In this document: positions 6,366 to 13,396 of the stretch, in pieces
Layout: the number at the start of each line of letters is the position of its first letter
Numbering within the stretch: position 1 is the first letter of the stretch
Source of the DNA: Bacillota bacterium
Lineage (GTDB): Bacteria > Bacillota > Clostridia > Acetivibrionales > DSM-1351
Assembly (NCBI GenBank): GCA_023431385.1
Contig: JAEYWA010000266.1
Span: 1 to 19,220 of the forward strand
Reading direction: 5' to 3'
Length of the DNA: 19,220 nt
Made by a program: the position numbers and the translations under genes
Notes under the pieces: model-generated
Seen by the model: only the letters and a program-made list of their open reading frames with translations
What the model was told of the DNA's origin: nothing
The model's database searches: none

Positions 6366-6782
6366 ATGTCAGCACAATTGGTTTTGTTTAAAGTTAACAA
6401 TGAGGTTTTTGCCATTAGTATTAATCATGTAAATATTATTGAAAAGGTTAGCGAAATCTATAAAGTACCTGATACACCTGTTTATATCGAAGGTTTGATT
6501 AACCTCAGGGGTAAGGTTCACACAGTGTTTAACCTCAGAAAAAAATTCGGATATCAGCCAATTGATTTTGACGATAATACCCGTATTATTATTTTGAATC
6601 ACGAATCCATGGTCGGTCTTCTGGTAGACGAGGTGTGCGAAATTTTCTCTGCCGAAGATTCCAGCATAAAACCTGCTCCAGATCTGATTTCAGGTCTTTC
6701 AGGCAAGTTCTTCAGCGGAGTTGTTGAGAGAGATGGCAAAATAGTCTTGATTCTTGACCTCGAGAAGCTTTTTGAGAAATAA
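6366..6782 (+). CDS. cheW: CheW-like chemotaxis coupling protein
   Basis: A 138-residue single CheW domain, the adaptor that links chemoreceptors to the kinase CheA at the inner face of the membrane. It shows the family features: an N-terminal beta strand (Leu-Val-Leu-Phe-Lys-Val), the Val-Pro-x-x-Pro-x-Tyr-Ile-Glu-Gly-Leu-Ile-Asn-Leu-Arg-Gly segment near 38-54 that ends in the conserved Asn-Leu-Arg-Gly, and a C-terminal Leu-Ile-Leu-Asp-Leu-Glu-Lys-Leu strand. The start has GGGGG eight bases upstream. It converges with a chemoreceptor gene, which suggests a dedicated or accessory pair. No CheA, CheY or other che gene is in the window, so the main chemotaxis operon must be elsewhere. Confidence 0.92.
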   Translation: MSAQLVLFKVNNEVFAISINHVNIIEKVSEIYKVPDTPVYIEGLINLRGKVHTVFNLRKKFGYQPIDFDDNTRIIILNHESMVGLLVDEVCEIFSAEDSSIKPAPDLISGLSGKFFSGVVERDGKIVLILDLEKLFEK

Positions 6783-6803
6783 ATGCAGAAATAAAATCTA
6801 AAT

Positions 6804-6838
6804 GCCCCGTTCCACACTAAAGGAACGAGGCGTTTTTT
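6804..6838 (+). terminator. Intrinsic terminator after the cheW-like gene
   Basis: GCCCCGTTCC (6804-6813) pairs with GGAACGAGGC (6822-6831) with one mismatch and an 8-nt loop, and six T follow at 6833-6838. It ends the argJ/cheW transcription unit 22 bp after the cheW stop and just before the converging chemoreceptor gene. The minus-strand side lacks a good T-tract. Confidence 0.9.
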
Positions 6839-6846
6839 GAAGGTGT

Positions 6847-8901
6847 TCATATTTTAAATCTCTCTACGGATTTTCTTAATTCTCCAGCCAAATGGCTAAA
6901 GTTTTCGGAATCCGCATATAACTTGTCCACAGCTGCGTTTTGTTCTTCGGTGTAACTTTGGACTCGACTTGATTCTGCTGCGATTTCATCAGCGGAAACC
7001 CCTATATGATTTACAAGTTGAACAAAATCCTCTTTTTGTGAATCCATTTCCTGTAGGTAATCATTAATATTACACAACTGTTCGTTTATGTTTCCGATGC
7101 AATGTTCTATTTCGGTAAAACTCTGATTGGTATGAGCTACTGCTTTACTCTCCGAATCAATTCCTTCACTAAGTTCCTTAAATGTATCTGAAAGCATCAT
7201 TGTATTCTTAACTATACTTTCAAGCATGTTTTTTACTGTACCAGCCTCAACACCAGTTTGTTCTGAAAGACCTTTAATCTCCTGGGCAACCACTGAGAAG
7301 CCCTTTCCGGCTTCACCTGCCCGGGACGCTTCTATTGTAGCATTAAGAGAAAGCAGATGTGTTTGTTTGGTGATATTCTGTATTGTGGAGGTCACAGTAT
7401 TTATTTGTTTCATCTGCTGCTGTAGCTTCGTTGCTATATCGTTCATTATGGCTGTGCTTCTAAGATTTCTGGACGATATTGTATCAAGCTTATCAATCTG
7501 TGCTTTACCGTTATGCGCTGCGTTATTCAATGAACTAAGGTAGCTGTATACATTTTGCGACAATTCTTTTGAAGTTGCTATCTGTTTAGCAAGACTCCCT
7601 ATACCAAAAGCCACACGTTTTGTGTCATAAGCTTGTTTTTTTATATTTTCACTTATACCATCAACCGAAACTCTTGTATTCTCTGTTTGCTTAATGGAAC
7701 TGCAAGCTGTTTCATACATAATATCGGACATGGCTTCTATTTCTTTACTGGCTGAACTTATACCCATTATCAGTTTTTTAAGGTTAATTGTCATATTATT
7801 AAAATGTTCTCTTAGACTATTTATTTCATGAATATCTACCCTGCTGTCATATAAGCTGACTTCAAAATTGCCTTCTTCTATCTTCTGAATTTGTCTGGTC
7901 AATTCAACAACAGGTTTTGAAATATGTTTTGAGTATAATATTGAAACAAGTAAAGTTACACCTAGTGTTACCATTACTACAACCGATATCATTAAAACGT
8001 ACTGTCTTACAGAAGCCATAACAGTGGAGTACTGTGTTTGTGAACAAATAGTCCAGCCTGTTATGGCAGATTTATTCATATATATTGCTTTCCTGCTGTC
8101 TTGGTCATTATATGTAATATGCAGCGCTGTTGAATCCCTAGACAAGTATTTACTTAAGCTGGCGTTGGAAATTCTTGAATTTATCCGCTTATTGTCTTGA
8201 TGGAAGATTATATTCTGATTGCTATCTACTACAACAATTTCATGGCTGTTATCATCAATAGATAAAAAGCTGAAGAAATTATTATAGTCTACCAATGCCG
8301 TAATACTGCCTGCGAAGGCTGCTAAGCTTCTTACAGGTTTGGAAACGGGTATTACAAGCTTGTCTAATTCTTTTGAATATACAGGTTCTCCTACCATTAT
8401 CTCATCTTTTTTTATTTTTCTGATCTTTTCAAACATCTCTTTATCATAAAAGTTTTTATCTTTAAAAAGCTTGTAATTCTTTGACCCGGCTGCTATTATT
8501 CTGCCGCTGGTGTCACAGAGGTACATGGAATTAATAATTTTTCCGGAACCTTCAACTGCATTTTTCATTGATAGCTGAATATTGCTGTAAATCTCGGTGT
8601 CAAGTTTCCTGGAGCTGTTTACAGTTTCCAGCGCAACAAGAAAATCTGGCTGTGAAGAAACTCCTTTAATTATACTGTCTATACTGCTTATCTTCACGTC
8701 AACACTATTTTTTGTATTAACAGAACTTGCTTTAAGTGAATTTAACGACAGATCGGTTATTTTTCCAAATGTTGTTATGTAAGTTGATGAACTGATTGCA
8801 ATTATAGGTATAAGAGTTATAGTTACCATTACAAATAATAGCTGCGCTCTAAGGGTATTTTTTTTAATTAATAATTTATTTGTAGCTTTTCTAAGTGTCA
8901 T
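6847..8901 (-). CDS. Methyl-accepting chemotaxis protein with extracellular Cache-type sensor
   Basis: A 684-residue membrane chemoreceptor. TM1 is at about 20-39, an extracellular domain of about 260 residues (45-300) resembles dCache sensors, TM2 is at about 302-324 and a HAMP domain runs to about 377. The cytoplasmic signalling coiled coil follows, with the conserved hairpin tip at about 513-550 (Gln-Thr-His-Leu-Leu-Ser-Leu-Asn-Ala-Thr-Ile-Glu-Ala, then Arg-Ala-Gly-Glu-Ala-Gly-Lys-Gly-Phe). I chose the ATG at 8901 because GGAG lies eight bases upstream. The longer frame from 8967 would begin inside the pstS terminator. It follows pstS by 86 bp and converges with a CheW gene. The ligand cannot be read from sequence, and amino acids are common for dCache receptors. 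Confidence 0.93.
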   Translation of the reverse strand: MTLRKATNKLLIKKNTLRAQLLFVMVTITLIPIIAISSSTYITTFGKITDLSLNSLKASSVNTKNSVDVKISSIDSIIKGVSSQPDFLVALETVNSSRKLDTEIYSNIQLSMKNAVEGSGKIINSMYLCDTSGRIIAAGSKNYKLFKDKNFYDKEMFEKIRKIKKDEIMVGEPVYSKELDKLVIPVSKPVRSLAAFAGSITALVDYNNFFSFLSIDDNSHEIVVVDSNQNIIFHQDNKRINSRISNASLSKYLSRDSTALHITYNDQDSRKAIYMNKSAITGWTICSQTQYSTVMASVRQYVLMISVVVMVTLGVTLLVSILYSKHISKPVVELTRQIQKIEEGNFEVSLYDSRVDIHEINSLREHFNNMTINLKKLIMGISSASKEIEAMSDIMYETACSSIKQTENTRVSVDGISENIKKQAYDTKRVAFGIGSLAKQIATSKELSQNVYSYLSSLNNAAHNGKAQIDKLDTISSRNLRSTAIMNDIATKLQQQMKQINTVTSTIQNITKQTHLLSLNATIEASRAGEAGKGFSVVAQEIKGLSEQTGVEAGTVKNMLESIVKNTMMLSDTFKELSEGIDSESKAVAHTNQSFTEIEHCIGNINEQLCNINDYLQEMDSQKEDFVQLVNHIGVSADEIAAESSRVQSYTEEQNAAVDKLYADSENFSHLAGELRKSVERFKI

Positions 8902-8929
8902 ATTGTTTTCTCCAACCTTAAAATAAAAA

Positions 8930-8969
8930 TCGTGGTACCCTTGCTTTACAGCATTTATAAGTACCACGA
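8930..8969 (-). terminator. Intrinsic terminator or attenuator between pstS and the chemoreceptor gene
   Basis: On the minus strand TCGTGGTAC (8969-8961, reading GTACCACGA on plus) pairs perfectly over 9 bp with 8938-8930, and an inner TGCT/AGCA helix lies in the loop. It is followed by ATTTTTATTTT. It starts 18 bp after the pstS stop. The chemoreceptor start is only 28 bp further on, so any promoter for that gene must overlap or precede this hairpin. Confidence 0.8.
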
Positions 8970-8987
8970 CTGAATAACTGAAGAATT

Positions 8988-9962
8988 TTACTTTATTTTT
9001 GCTCTTTCGGTATCATAATTTTCCAAAGGGATATATCCAACTTCCTTTGTCAGGTCAGTTGCAGTATCGAGATAAAATTCTACAAATTTCTTTACTTGAG
9101 GAGAATTTAATTTTGCTTTATTAATATAAATATAAAGTGGTCTTGAAAGAGGAGCATAGGATTTGTCCTTTATTGTATCAAAGGTCGGTTCAACCGGCCC
9201 TTTTCCCGCATCGATTTTAAGAACCCTTAGTTTGTCGGCATTTTCTTCATAATATGCAAATCCGAAGTAACCCATTGCACTTTTATCACCTGCAATACCC
9301 TGTACCAATACGTTATCATCTTCGCTTGGAGTAAAATCTGTTCTTGCTTCCTTTGCTTTTTTATTGATTGCTTCTGTGAAGAATTCAAATGTACCCGAGT
9401 CGGTTCCGGGACCGTAAAGTTTTAAAGGTTCATTAGGCCATGCGGAATTAACATCTTTCCAGGTCTTAACGGTACTATTCTTGGCCCAAATCTTGTTAAG
9501 TTCTTCTACAGTAATTGAATCAATCCATGTATTATCTTTGTTTACCACGACTGAAATTCCATCATATGCTACTTCAAGTTCAACATATTCAATTCCATTT
9601 GCTTTGGCCTTGTCTTTCTCTTCCTGTTTTATGGTTCTCGATGCATCACATATATCAATTTCTCCGGCAGTAAACTTTTTCATTCCTCCGCCGGTTCCTG
9701 ACATTGCAACTGATACTTCAACATCGGGCTGTTCATTTTTAAACTCTTCTGCAACCGCCATTGTTATCGGATAAACAGTACTTGAACCATCTATTACAAT
9801 TTTCCCGGTAAGTTTTTCACCTGTGCTGGCTGTACTTGTCTTACCGGTTGCATTATCTCCTGCACCACTGTCGGCATTGCTGCCGCATGCGGTTACTGTT
9901 ACTGTTAATGCCACCCCCAAAGCCAGGGATGTTATTCTTTTTAAAATCACAGAATTTTTCAT
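8988..9962 (-). CDS. pstS: Phosphate ABC transporter substrate-binding lipoprotein PstS
   Basis: A 324-residue secreted lipoprotein that captures inorganic phosphate for the PstCAB channel. The N-terminus has Lys/Arg, a hydrophobic stretch and the lipobox Val-Thr-Ala-Cys with Cys26 as the lipidated residue. A Gly/Ser/Thr-rich linker follows. The phosphate-binding segments of the family are visible: Asp-Gly-Ser-Ser-Thr-Val-Tyr-Pro near 58, Ser-Gly-Thr-Gly-Gly-Gly near 87, Ser-Arg near 107 and Gly-Thr-Asp-Ser-Gly-Thr-Phe near 190. GGAGG lies six bases before the ATG. It is read in the same direction as pstCA but 440 bp downstream, with its own Pho boxes, -10, leader hairpin and terminator, so it can be made in excess of the permease. 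Confidence 0.97.
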   Translation of the reverse strand: MKNSVILKRITSLALGVALTVTVTACGSNADSGAGDNATGKTSTASTGEKLTGKIVIDGSSTVYPITMAVAEEFKNEQPDVEVSVAMSGTGGGMKKFTAGEIDICDASRTIKQEEKDKAKANGIEYVELEVAYDGISVVVNKDNTWIDSITVEELNKIWAKNSTVKTWKDVNSAWPNEPLKLYGPGTDSGTFEFFTEAINKKAKEARTDFTPSEDDNVLVQGIAGDKSAMGYFGFAYYEENADKLRVLKIDAGKGPVEPTFDTIKDKSYAPLSRPLYIYINKAKLNSPQVKKFVEFYLDTATDLTKEVGYIPLENYDTERAKIK

Positions 9963-10002
9963 TTCAAACCTCCAATTTAATAATCATAATTATTATTTCT
10001 AG

Positions 10003-10042
10003 GCAAATAGAATTCTAATACTATCAAATATTTTCTATTTGC
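10003..10042 (-). promoter_or_regulatory. 5'-terminal stem-loop of the pstS leader
   Basis: GCAAATAGAA (10003-10012) and its exact complement TTCTATTTGC (10033-10042) form a 10-bp stem with a 20-nt loop. The predicted start of transcription from the -10 at 10057-10052 is near 10045, so the stem would begin within about three bases of the mRNA 5' end. Stems in that position often protect mRNA from 5'-end-dependent decay. Confidence 0.5.
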
Positions 10043-10051
10043 TACATTTTC

Positions 10052-10125
10052 ATTATATTACCTGTTTTTAAAGAGAGTATTCGGTTTAGGTTAACTATTG
10101 TTAATTAGTTATTAAGAAAGCTTAA
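10052..10125 (-). promoter_or_regulatory. Pho-regulated promoter of pstS
   Basis: On the minus strand four TTAA-type half sites, TTAAGC (10125-10120), TTAATA (10115-10110), TTAACA (10104-10099) and TTAACC (10094-10089), are spaced 10, 11 and 10 bp apart. This is the pattern of PhoP/PhoB boxes in Gram-positive bacteria. An exact -10 TATAAT lies at 10057-10052, about three helical turns further on, with no good -35. The gap from the boxes to the -10 is longer than at the pstB promoter, so an intermediate site near TTAAAA (about 10071-10066) may also be used. Confidence 0.65.
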
Positions 10126-10138
10126 CATTTACTTGCGG

Positions 10139-10212
10139 TTGGATGTAAGAAGTTGGAGGTTAGTGGTTAGAAGTTAGATACTGGTAGTTTGATGTAAGTA
10201 GAATGTAAGAAG
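10139..10212. repeat. Degenerate short tandem repeats upstream of the pstS Pho boxes
   Basis: This stretch is built from variants of GATGTAAGAAG and GTTAGAAGTTAG. GGATGTAAGAAG at 10141 recurs as GAATGTAAGAAG at 10201, and GATGTAAGTAG lies at 10191. No ORF of note crosses it. It sits between the pstA 3' end and the pstS promoter. It could be decayed repeat sequence. I cannot assign a function. Confidence 0.4.
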
Positions 10213-10323
10213 CGTGCAGCTAGCGAGTATAAGAACAAGCGCTGGTTCAGTTGCTGATCAATAGCAAAAGAAGCCGCGGTTTTGAAGCAAAGTCAGCCTC
10301 CTTACCGTAGTTGATGATAGTTG

Positions 10324-10370
10324 AAGAGGCATAGTATCAACTGCCTTAGCGCAGTGATGCTATGCCTCTT
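10324..10370 (-). terminator. Long hairpin after pstA (3'-end stabiliser or weak terminator)
   Basis: AAGAGGCATAG (10324-10334) pairs exactly with CTATGCCTCTT (10360-10370). Inside, ATCA/TGAT and CTGC/GCAG pairs extend the stem with one mismatch and one bulge. It starts 32 bp after the pstA stop. There is no T-tract on either strand, so it is better read as a processing or mRNA-protecting hairpin than as an intrinsic terminator. The segment ATCAACT (10336-10342) can pair instead with AGTTGAT (10309-10315). Confidence 0.65.
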
Positions 10371-10401
10371 ACCCTAGTAAATTAATAATCAGTTATTATG
10401 T

Positions 10402-11256
10402 CTATTCTATTGATTTCTGATATTTATTTCTTAATACAATGGCAATGGCGTTTGTTGTGAGCAGTATTGCTAAAAGTACAATGATACCTGCTGCAGCGAG
10501 ATCCTTGAATTCTGCCTTTGGAAGCCCCATCCAGTAGTATATTTGCAGTGGAAGAGCTGTAAACACCGAGAAGACATTGTCCGGTAGCTTTGATACATAT
10601 GTTGCAGCTCCTACCATCAATAGGGGAGCACTTTCTCCTAACGCTCTGGACACTGAGAGGATAACTCCTGTAAAGATTCCAGGTAATGCAGAAGGTATTA
10701 CAATTTTTCTGATAGTCTGCCATTTTGTAGCGCCGAGAGCGTAGGAACCGTGTCTTAAGTATTGCGGCACTGCCTTAATTGCCTCCTGAGAAGATACGAT
10801 AACTATGGGGAGAACAACCAGTGACATTGTAAGTGCACCTGATAAGATACTCTTTCCGAGACCCAAAGTTCTGACAAACACTGCCAGACCAAGCAAACCA
10901 TACACAATTGAAGGAGTTCCCGATAGGTTTGAAATGTTGATTTTTATAAATTTAGTCAATCTATTGTTTTTTGCGTATTCTTCAAGATATATGGCTGTAC
11001 CCAATCCTACCGGTACCGCAAAAGCTATTGTCAGAAGAATAATGTTTACGCTTCCTACTATACCAGGAAGTATACCTGCTTTTCTTGGAAATCTTGACGG
11101 AAAGTTTGTAAAGAAGGTTTTTGTAATAAAGGGGACTCCCCTTCTTATAATATCGATCAGAAGTATAGCCAATACAATAATACCGATTAATGTAACACAA
11201 AATATTACACCATGGAATATTGAATTTTTAAGTTTTCTATATTTTATATGATTCAT
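10402..11256 (-). CDS. pstA: Phosphate ABC transporter permease PstA
   Basis: A 284-residue inner-membrane permease subunit that forms the phosphate channel with PstC. About six hydrophobic segments are visible, starting with one at about 15-37. The cytoplasmic loop with the ABC-coupling motif is Gly-Ala-Thr-Lys-Trp-Gln-Thr (Glu-Ala-Ala type), followed by Val-Ile-Pro-Ser-Ala-Leu-Pro-Gly-Ile and Ser-Arg-Ala-Leu-Gly-Glu-Ser-Ala-Pro-Leu. The last of these is the Pst-type permease signature. I chose the ATG at 11256 because GGAGG lies eight bases upstream. An in-frame GTG at 11298 has no ribosome site. It follows pstC by 48 bp and is cotranscribed with it. Confidence 0.95.
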   Translation of the reverse strand: MNHIKYRKLKNSIFHGVIFCVTLIGIIVLAILLIDIIRRGVPFITKTFFTNFPSRFPRKAGILPGIVGSVNIILLTIAFAVPVGLGTAIYLEEYAKNNRLTKFIKINISNLSGTPSIVYGLLGLAVFVRTLGLGKSILSGALTMSLVVLPIVIVSSQEAIKAVPQYLRHGSYALGATKWQTIRKIVIPSALPGIFTGVILSVSRALGESAPLLMVGAATYVSKLPDNVFSVFTALPLQIYYWMGLPKAEFKDLAAAGIIVLLAILLTTNAIAIVLRNKYQKSIE

Positions 11257-11304
11257 GTGCGAACCCTCCACCCTACTATATAAATTCAATCTATTCACAG
11301 CCTT

Positions 11305-12237
11305 TTAATATTCCTTTCGGTACTTATCCACCAAGTGATGTGAAAGGATATTGAGTCCGAGTGTGATCAGGAATAGCAGCAGACCGACGGCGAAAAGTGA
11401 ATAGTATCCCACCGTTCCATGAGGATTATCGCCCTGACTAGCCTGTACGATAAAAGACGTCATGGTCTGTACACTTTCAAGAGGATTAAAAGTAAGGTTT
11501 GGTCTCGCTCCAGCAGCTATCGTAACAATCATAGTCTCCCCTATTGCTCTGGAAATTGCCAGAACGAATGAAGCAGATATTCCCGAAATTGCGGCAGGAA
11601 CAACAACTTTTAAAGATGTCTCCATTTTTGTTGAACCTAATGCCAAAGCTCCCTGACGCAAGCTGTCAGGAACCGCCCTTAATGCATCCTCACTTAGTGA
11701 AGATACTAACGGTATTGTCATGACTCCAACTGCTAAACTGGCACTCAAGGCATTAAAAATTTCTGTTTGAGGAAGTATATTTTTTAAGAAAGGTGTAATT
11801 GTCGTTAGTGCAAAGTATCCGAAGACAATGGAAGGTATTCCGGCAAGAACCTCAAGTATCGGCTTAATAATCTTCCTTACCTTTTTATTTGCATATTCAC
11901 TAAGGTAAATTGCCGTAAATAACCCAATAGGTATAGATATAACTGCTGAAATTAATGTAATCAAAACTGTTCCGCTAACAAGGGGAAGAACTCCGAACTC
12001 AGGATCACTAAACAGTGGTGTCCAGACCTTTCCAAAAAGGAAGTCCTTTATGGGTATCTCAGCAAAAAAACCGAGAGAGTCTCTGAGCAGAGAGATTACT
12101 ATTCCCAAGGTTGTTAGTATTGTTATTATTGCAAATAAGAAAAATAGATTTCTGGCTACAACATTGGAAATTTTCATTCTTTTTATACGGCTGTTGACCA
12201 TTTGTTTATCTTTTGTAGTATTTGCTGTATGTGACAT
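11305..12237 (-). CDS. pstC: Phosphate ABC transporter permease PstC
   Basis: A 310-residue inner-membrane permease subunit, partner of PstA. A short charged N-terminus precedes the first membrane segment (about 30-52), and five more follow. The ABC-coupling loop Leu-Gly-Ser-Thr-Lys-Met-Glu-Thr is followed by Val-Val-Pro-Ala-Ala-Ile-Ser-Gly-Ile and Ser-Arg-Ala-Ile-Gly-Glu-Thr-Met, the PstC signature. The ATG at 12237 has GGAG seven bases upstream. It is the first gene after the divergent Pho control region, and pstA follows, while the cognate ATPase pstB is on the other strand. Confidence 0.96.
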   Translation of the reverse strand: MSHTANTTKDKQMVNSRIKRMKISNVVARNLFFLFAIITILTTLGIVISLLRDSLGFFAEIPIKDFLFGKVWTPLFSDPEFGVLPLVSGTVLITLISAVISIPIGLFTAIYLSEYANKKVRKIIKPILEVLAGIPSIVFGYFALTTITPFLKNILPQTEIFNALSASLAVGVMTIPLVSSLSEDALRAVPDSLRQGALALGSTKMETSLKVVVPAAISGISASFVLAISRAIGETMIVTIAAGARPNLTFNPLESVQTMTSFIVQASQGDNPHGTVGYYSLFAVGLLLFLITLGLNILSHHLVDKYRKEY

Positions 12238-12300
12238 ATATATGCTCCAGCCTCCATTTTACACATAAATATAAACCTGATTCACAACTTCATAATAACA

Positions 12301-12357
12301 CTAATAAAAAAAAGCAAAAAGTAAACTGCTGTTAAGCCCATGTTAATAAAATGTTAA
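12301..12357 (-). promoter_or_regulatory. Pho boxes and probable promoter of pstCA
   Basis: On the minus strand TTAACA occurs at 12357-12352, 12346-12341 and 12335-12330, exactly 11 bp apart, and a degenerate fourth unit TTACTT is at 12324-12319. This matches the direct-repeat PhoP/PhoB operator of Gram-positive bacteria. A -10 candidate TATTAG lies at 12306-12301. Two more TTAACA-like sites upstream (12373-12368 and 12386-12381) are out of the 11-bp register. Confidence 0.8.
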
Positions 12358-12490
12358 GTTAAAATCCTGTTAATATTTATTGTTAACCAAACAGTATTAA
12401 TTTAATGAGCAAATTAAATAGTTAATAACTAGGTTAATTTATTTATTAATGAAGATAATAGAAAATAGTCTTTCAATACTAATATTATTA

Positions 12491-12544
12491 TTAACATCAA
12501 GTTAACATGGAATTAAACCTTCTTTAAAAATGTGTTGTTATGAT
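12491..12544 (+). promoter_or_regulatory. Pho boxes and promoter of the pstB-phoU-phoB-phoR operon
   Basis: Four units TTAACA (12491), TTAACA (12502), TTAAAC (12513) and TTAAAA (12524) start exactly 11 bp apart. A -10 TATGAT (12539-12544) follows after 9 bp and there is no -35 hexamer, as expected for an activator-dependent Pho promoter. Transcription would start near 12551, about 32 nt before the pstB ATG. This suggests autoregulation of phoB-phoR. The 345-bp gap between pstC and pstB holds only these two control regions, and I see no ORF. Confidence 0.85.
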
Positions 12545-12582
12545 TAAATTACCTAATAAATAATGGATAGAGGATTACTGTT

Positions 12583-13341
12583 ATGACAAATAATCTTAGA
12601 ATAACAACCAAGGGCTTAAATTTATTTTATGGAGAACTTCAAGCGTTAAAGGATGTCTCCATCGAGATTCCCAGCAATCAGGTCACAGCATTTATCGGAC
12701 CCTCCGGTTGCGGAAAATCTACTTTTTTAAAGACACTTAACAGAATGAACGATTTAATATCGAACGTTAAAATAACAGGTGAGGTCTATTTCGACGGTTT
12801 GAATGTTTATAAAGAGTATGATATAGTTGAGTTGAGAAAAAATGTCGGAATGGTTTTCCAAAAGCCAAATCCGTTCCCCATGTCTATATATGACAACATT
12901 GCTTACGGGCCCAGAATCCACGGAGTTAAATCCAAAGCCAAACTGGACGACATTGTTGAAAATAGTCTAAGAAACAGTGCTCTTTGGGATGAAGTAAAGG
13001 ACAGGCTGAAGCAAAATGCTTTGGGGCTTTCGGGGGGGCAGCAACAGCGTTTGTGTATAGCAAGGGTTTTAGCTGTGGAACCTGAGGTTGTATTAATGGA
13101 CGAACCAACTTCGGCACTTGACCCTATATCGACTCTTAAAATCGAGGATCTTATTGAAGATTTAAAGCAAAAATATACAATAATAATTGTTACACACAAT
13201 ATGCAGCAGGCAGCCAGAATTTCCGATTTGACTGCATTTTTTCTCCATGGAGAAATAGTTGAGTTCGGTGATACAAATCAACTTTTCAGTAATCCTAAGG
13301 ATAAAAGAACTGAGGACTATATAACAGGACGATTTGGATAA
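12583..13341 (+). CDS. pstB: Phosphate ABC transporter ATP-binding protein PstB
   Basis: A 252-residue cytoplasmic ATPase that powers phosphate import through PstCA. Walker A Gly-Pro-Ser-Gly-Cys-Gly-Lys-Ser lies at 39-46, the Q-loop region Gln-Lys-Pro-Asn-Pro-Phe-Pro-Met at about 95, the ABC signature Leu-Ser-Gly-Gly-Gln-Gln-Gln-Arg at about 148, Walker B Val-Val-Leu-Met-Asp-Glu-Pro at about 166 and the switch histidine in Val-Thr-His-Asn-Met at about 204. Length is normal for PstB. AGAGGA lies eight bases before the ATG. It heads a plus-strand operon with phoU, phoB and phoR, separate from the permease genes, which diverge from it. Confidence 0.97.
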   Translation: MTNNLRITTKGLNLFYGELQALKDVSIEIPSNQVTAFIGPSGCGKSTFLKTLNRMNDLISNVKITGEVYFDGLNVYKEYDIVELRKNVGMVFQKPNPFPMSIYDNIAYGPRIHGVKSKAKLDDIVENSLRNSALWDEVKDRLKQNALGLSGGQQQRLCIARVLAVEPEVVLMDEPTSALDPISTLKIEDLIEDLKQKYTIIIVTHNMQQAARISDLTAFFLHGEIVEFGDTNQLFSNPKDKRTEDYITGRFG

Positions 13342-13368
13342 AAGTTTTTAATAGCTTAATAAATACTG

Positions 13369-13382
13369 GCCACAATGGTGGC
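13369..13382 (+). repeat. Small stem-loop directly upstream of the phoU ribosome site
   Basis: GCCAC (13369-13373) and GTGGC (13378-13382) form a 5-bp stem with a 4-nt loop, five bases before the GGAGG of phoU. The stem sequence and its place next to the ribosome site match stem A of the repeat near alaS, but the second stem and the A/T-rich tail are absent. It could be a half copy or chance. Confidence 0.4.
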
Positions 13383-13396
13383 TCATGGAGGTTATT

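Noticed and set aside
10805..11251. 148-codon plus-strand ORF inside pstA
   Set aside because: It is antisense to a clear PstA permease with a proper ribosome site. The ORF has no ribosome site and no recognisable domain.
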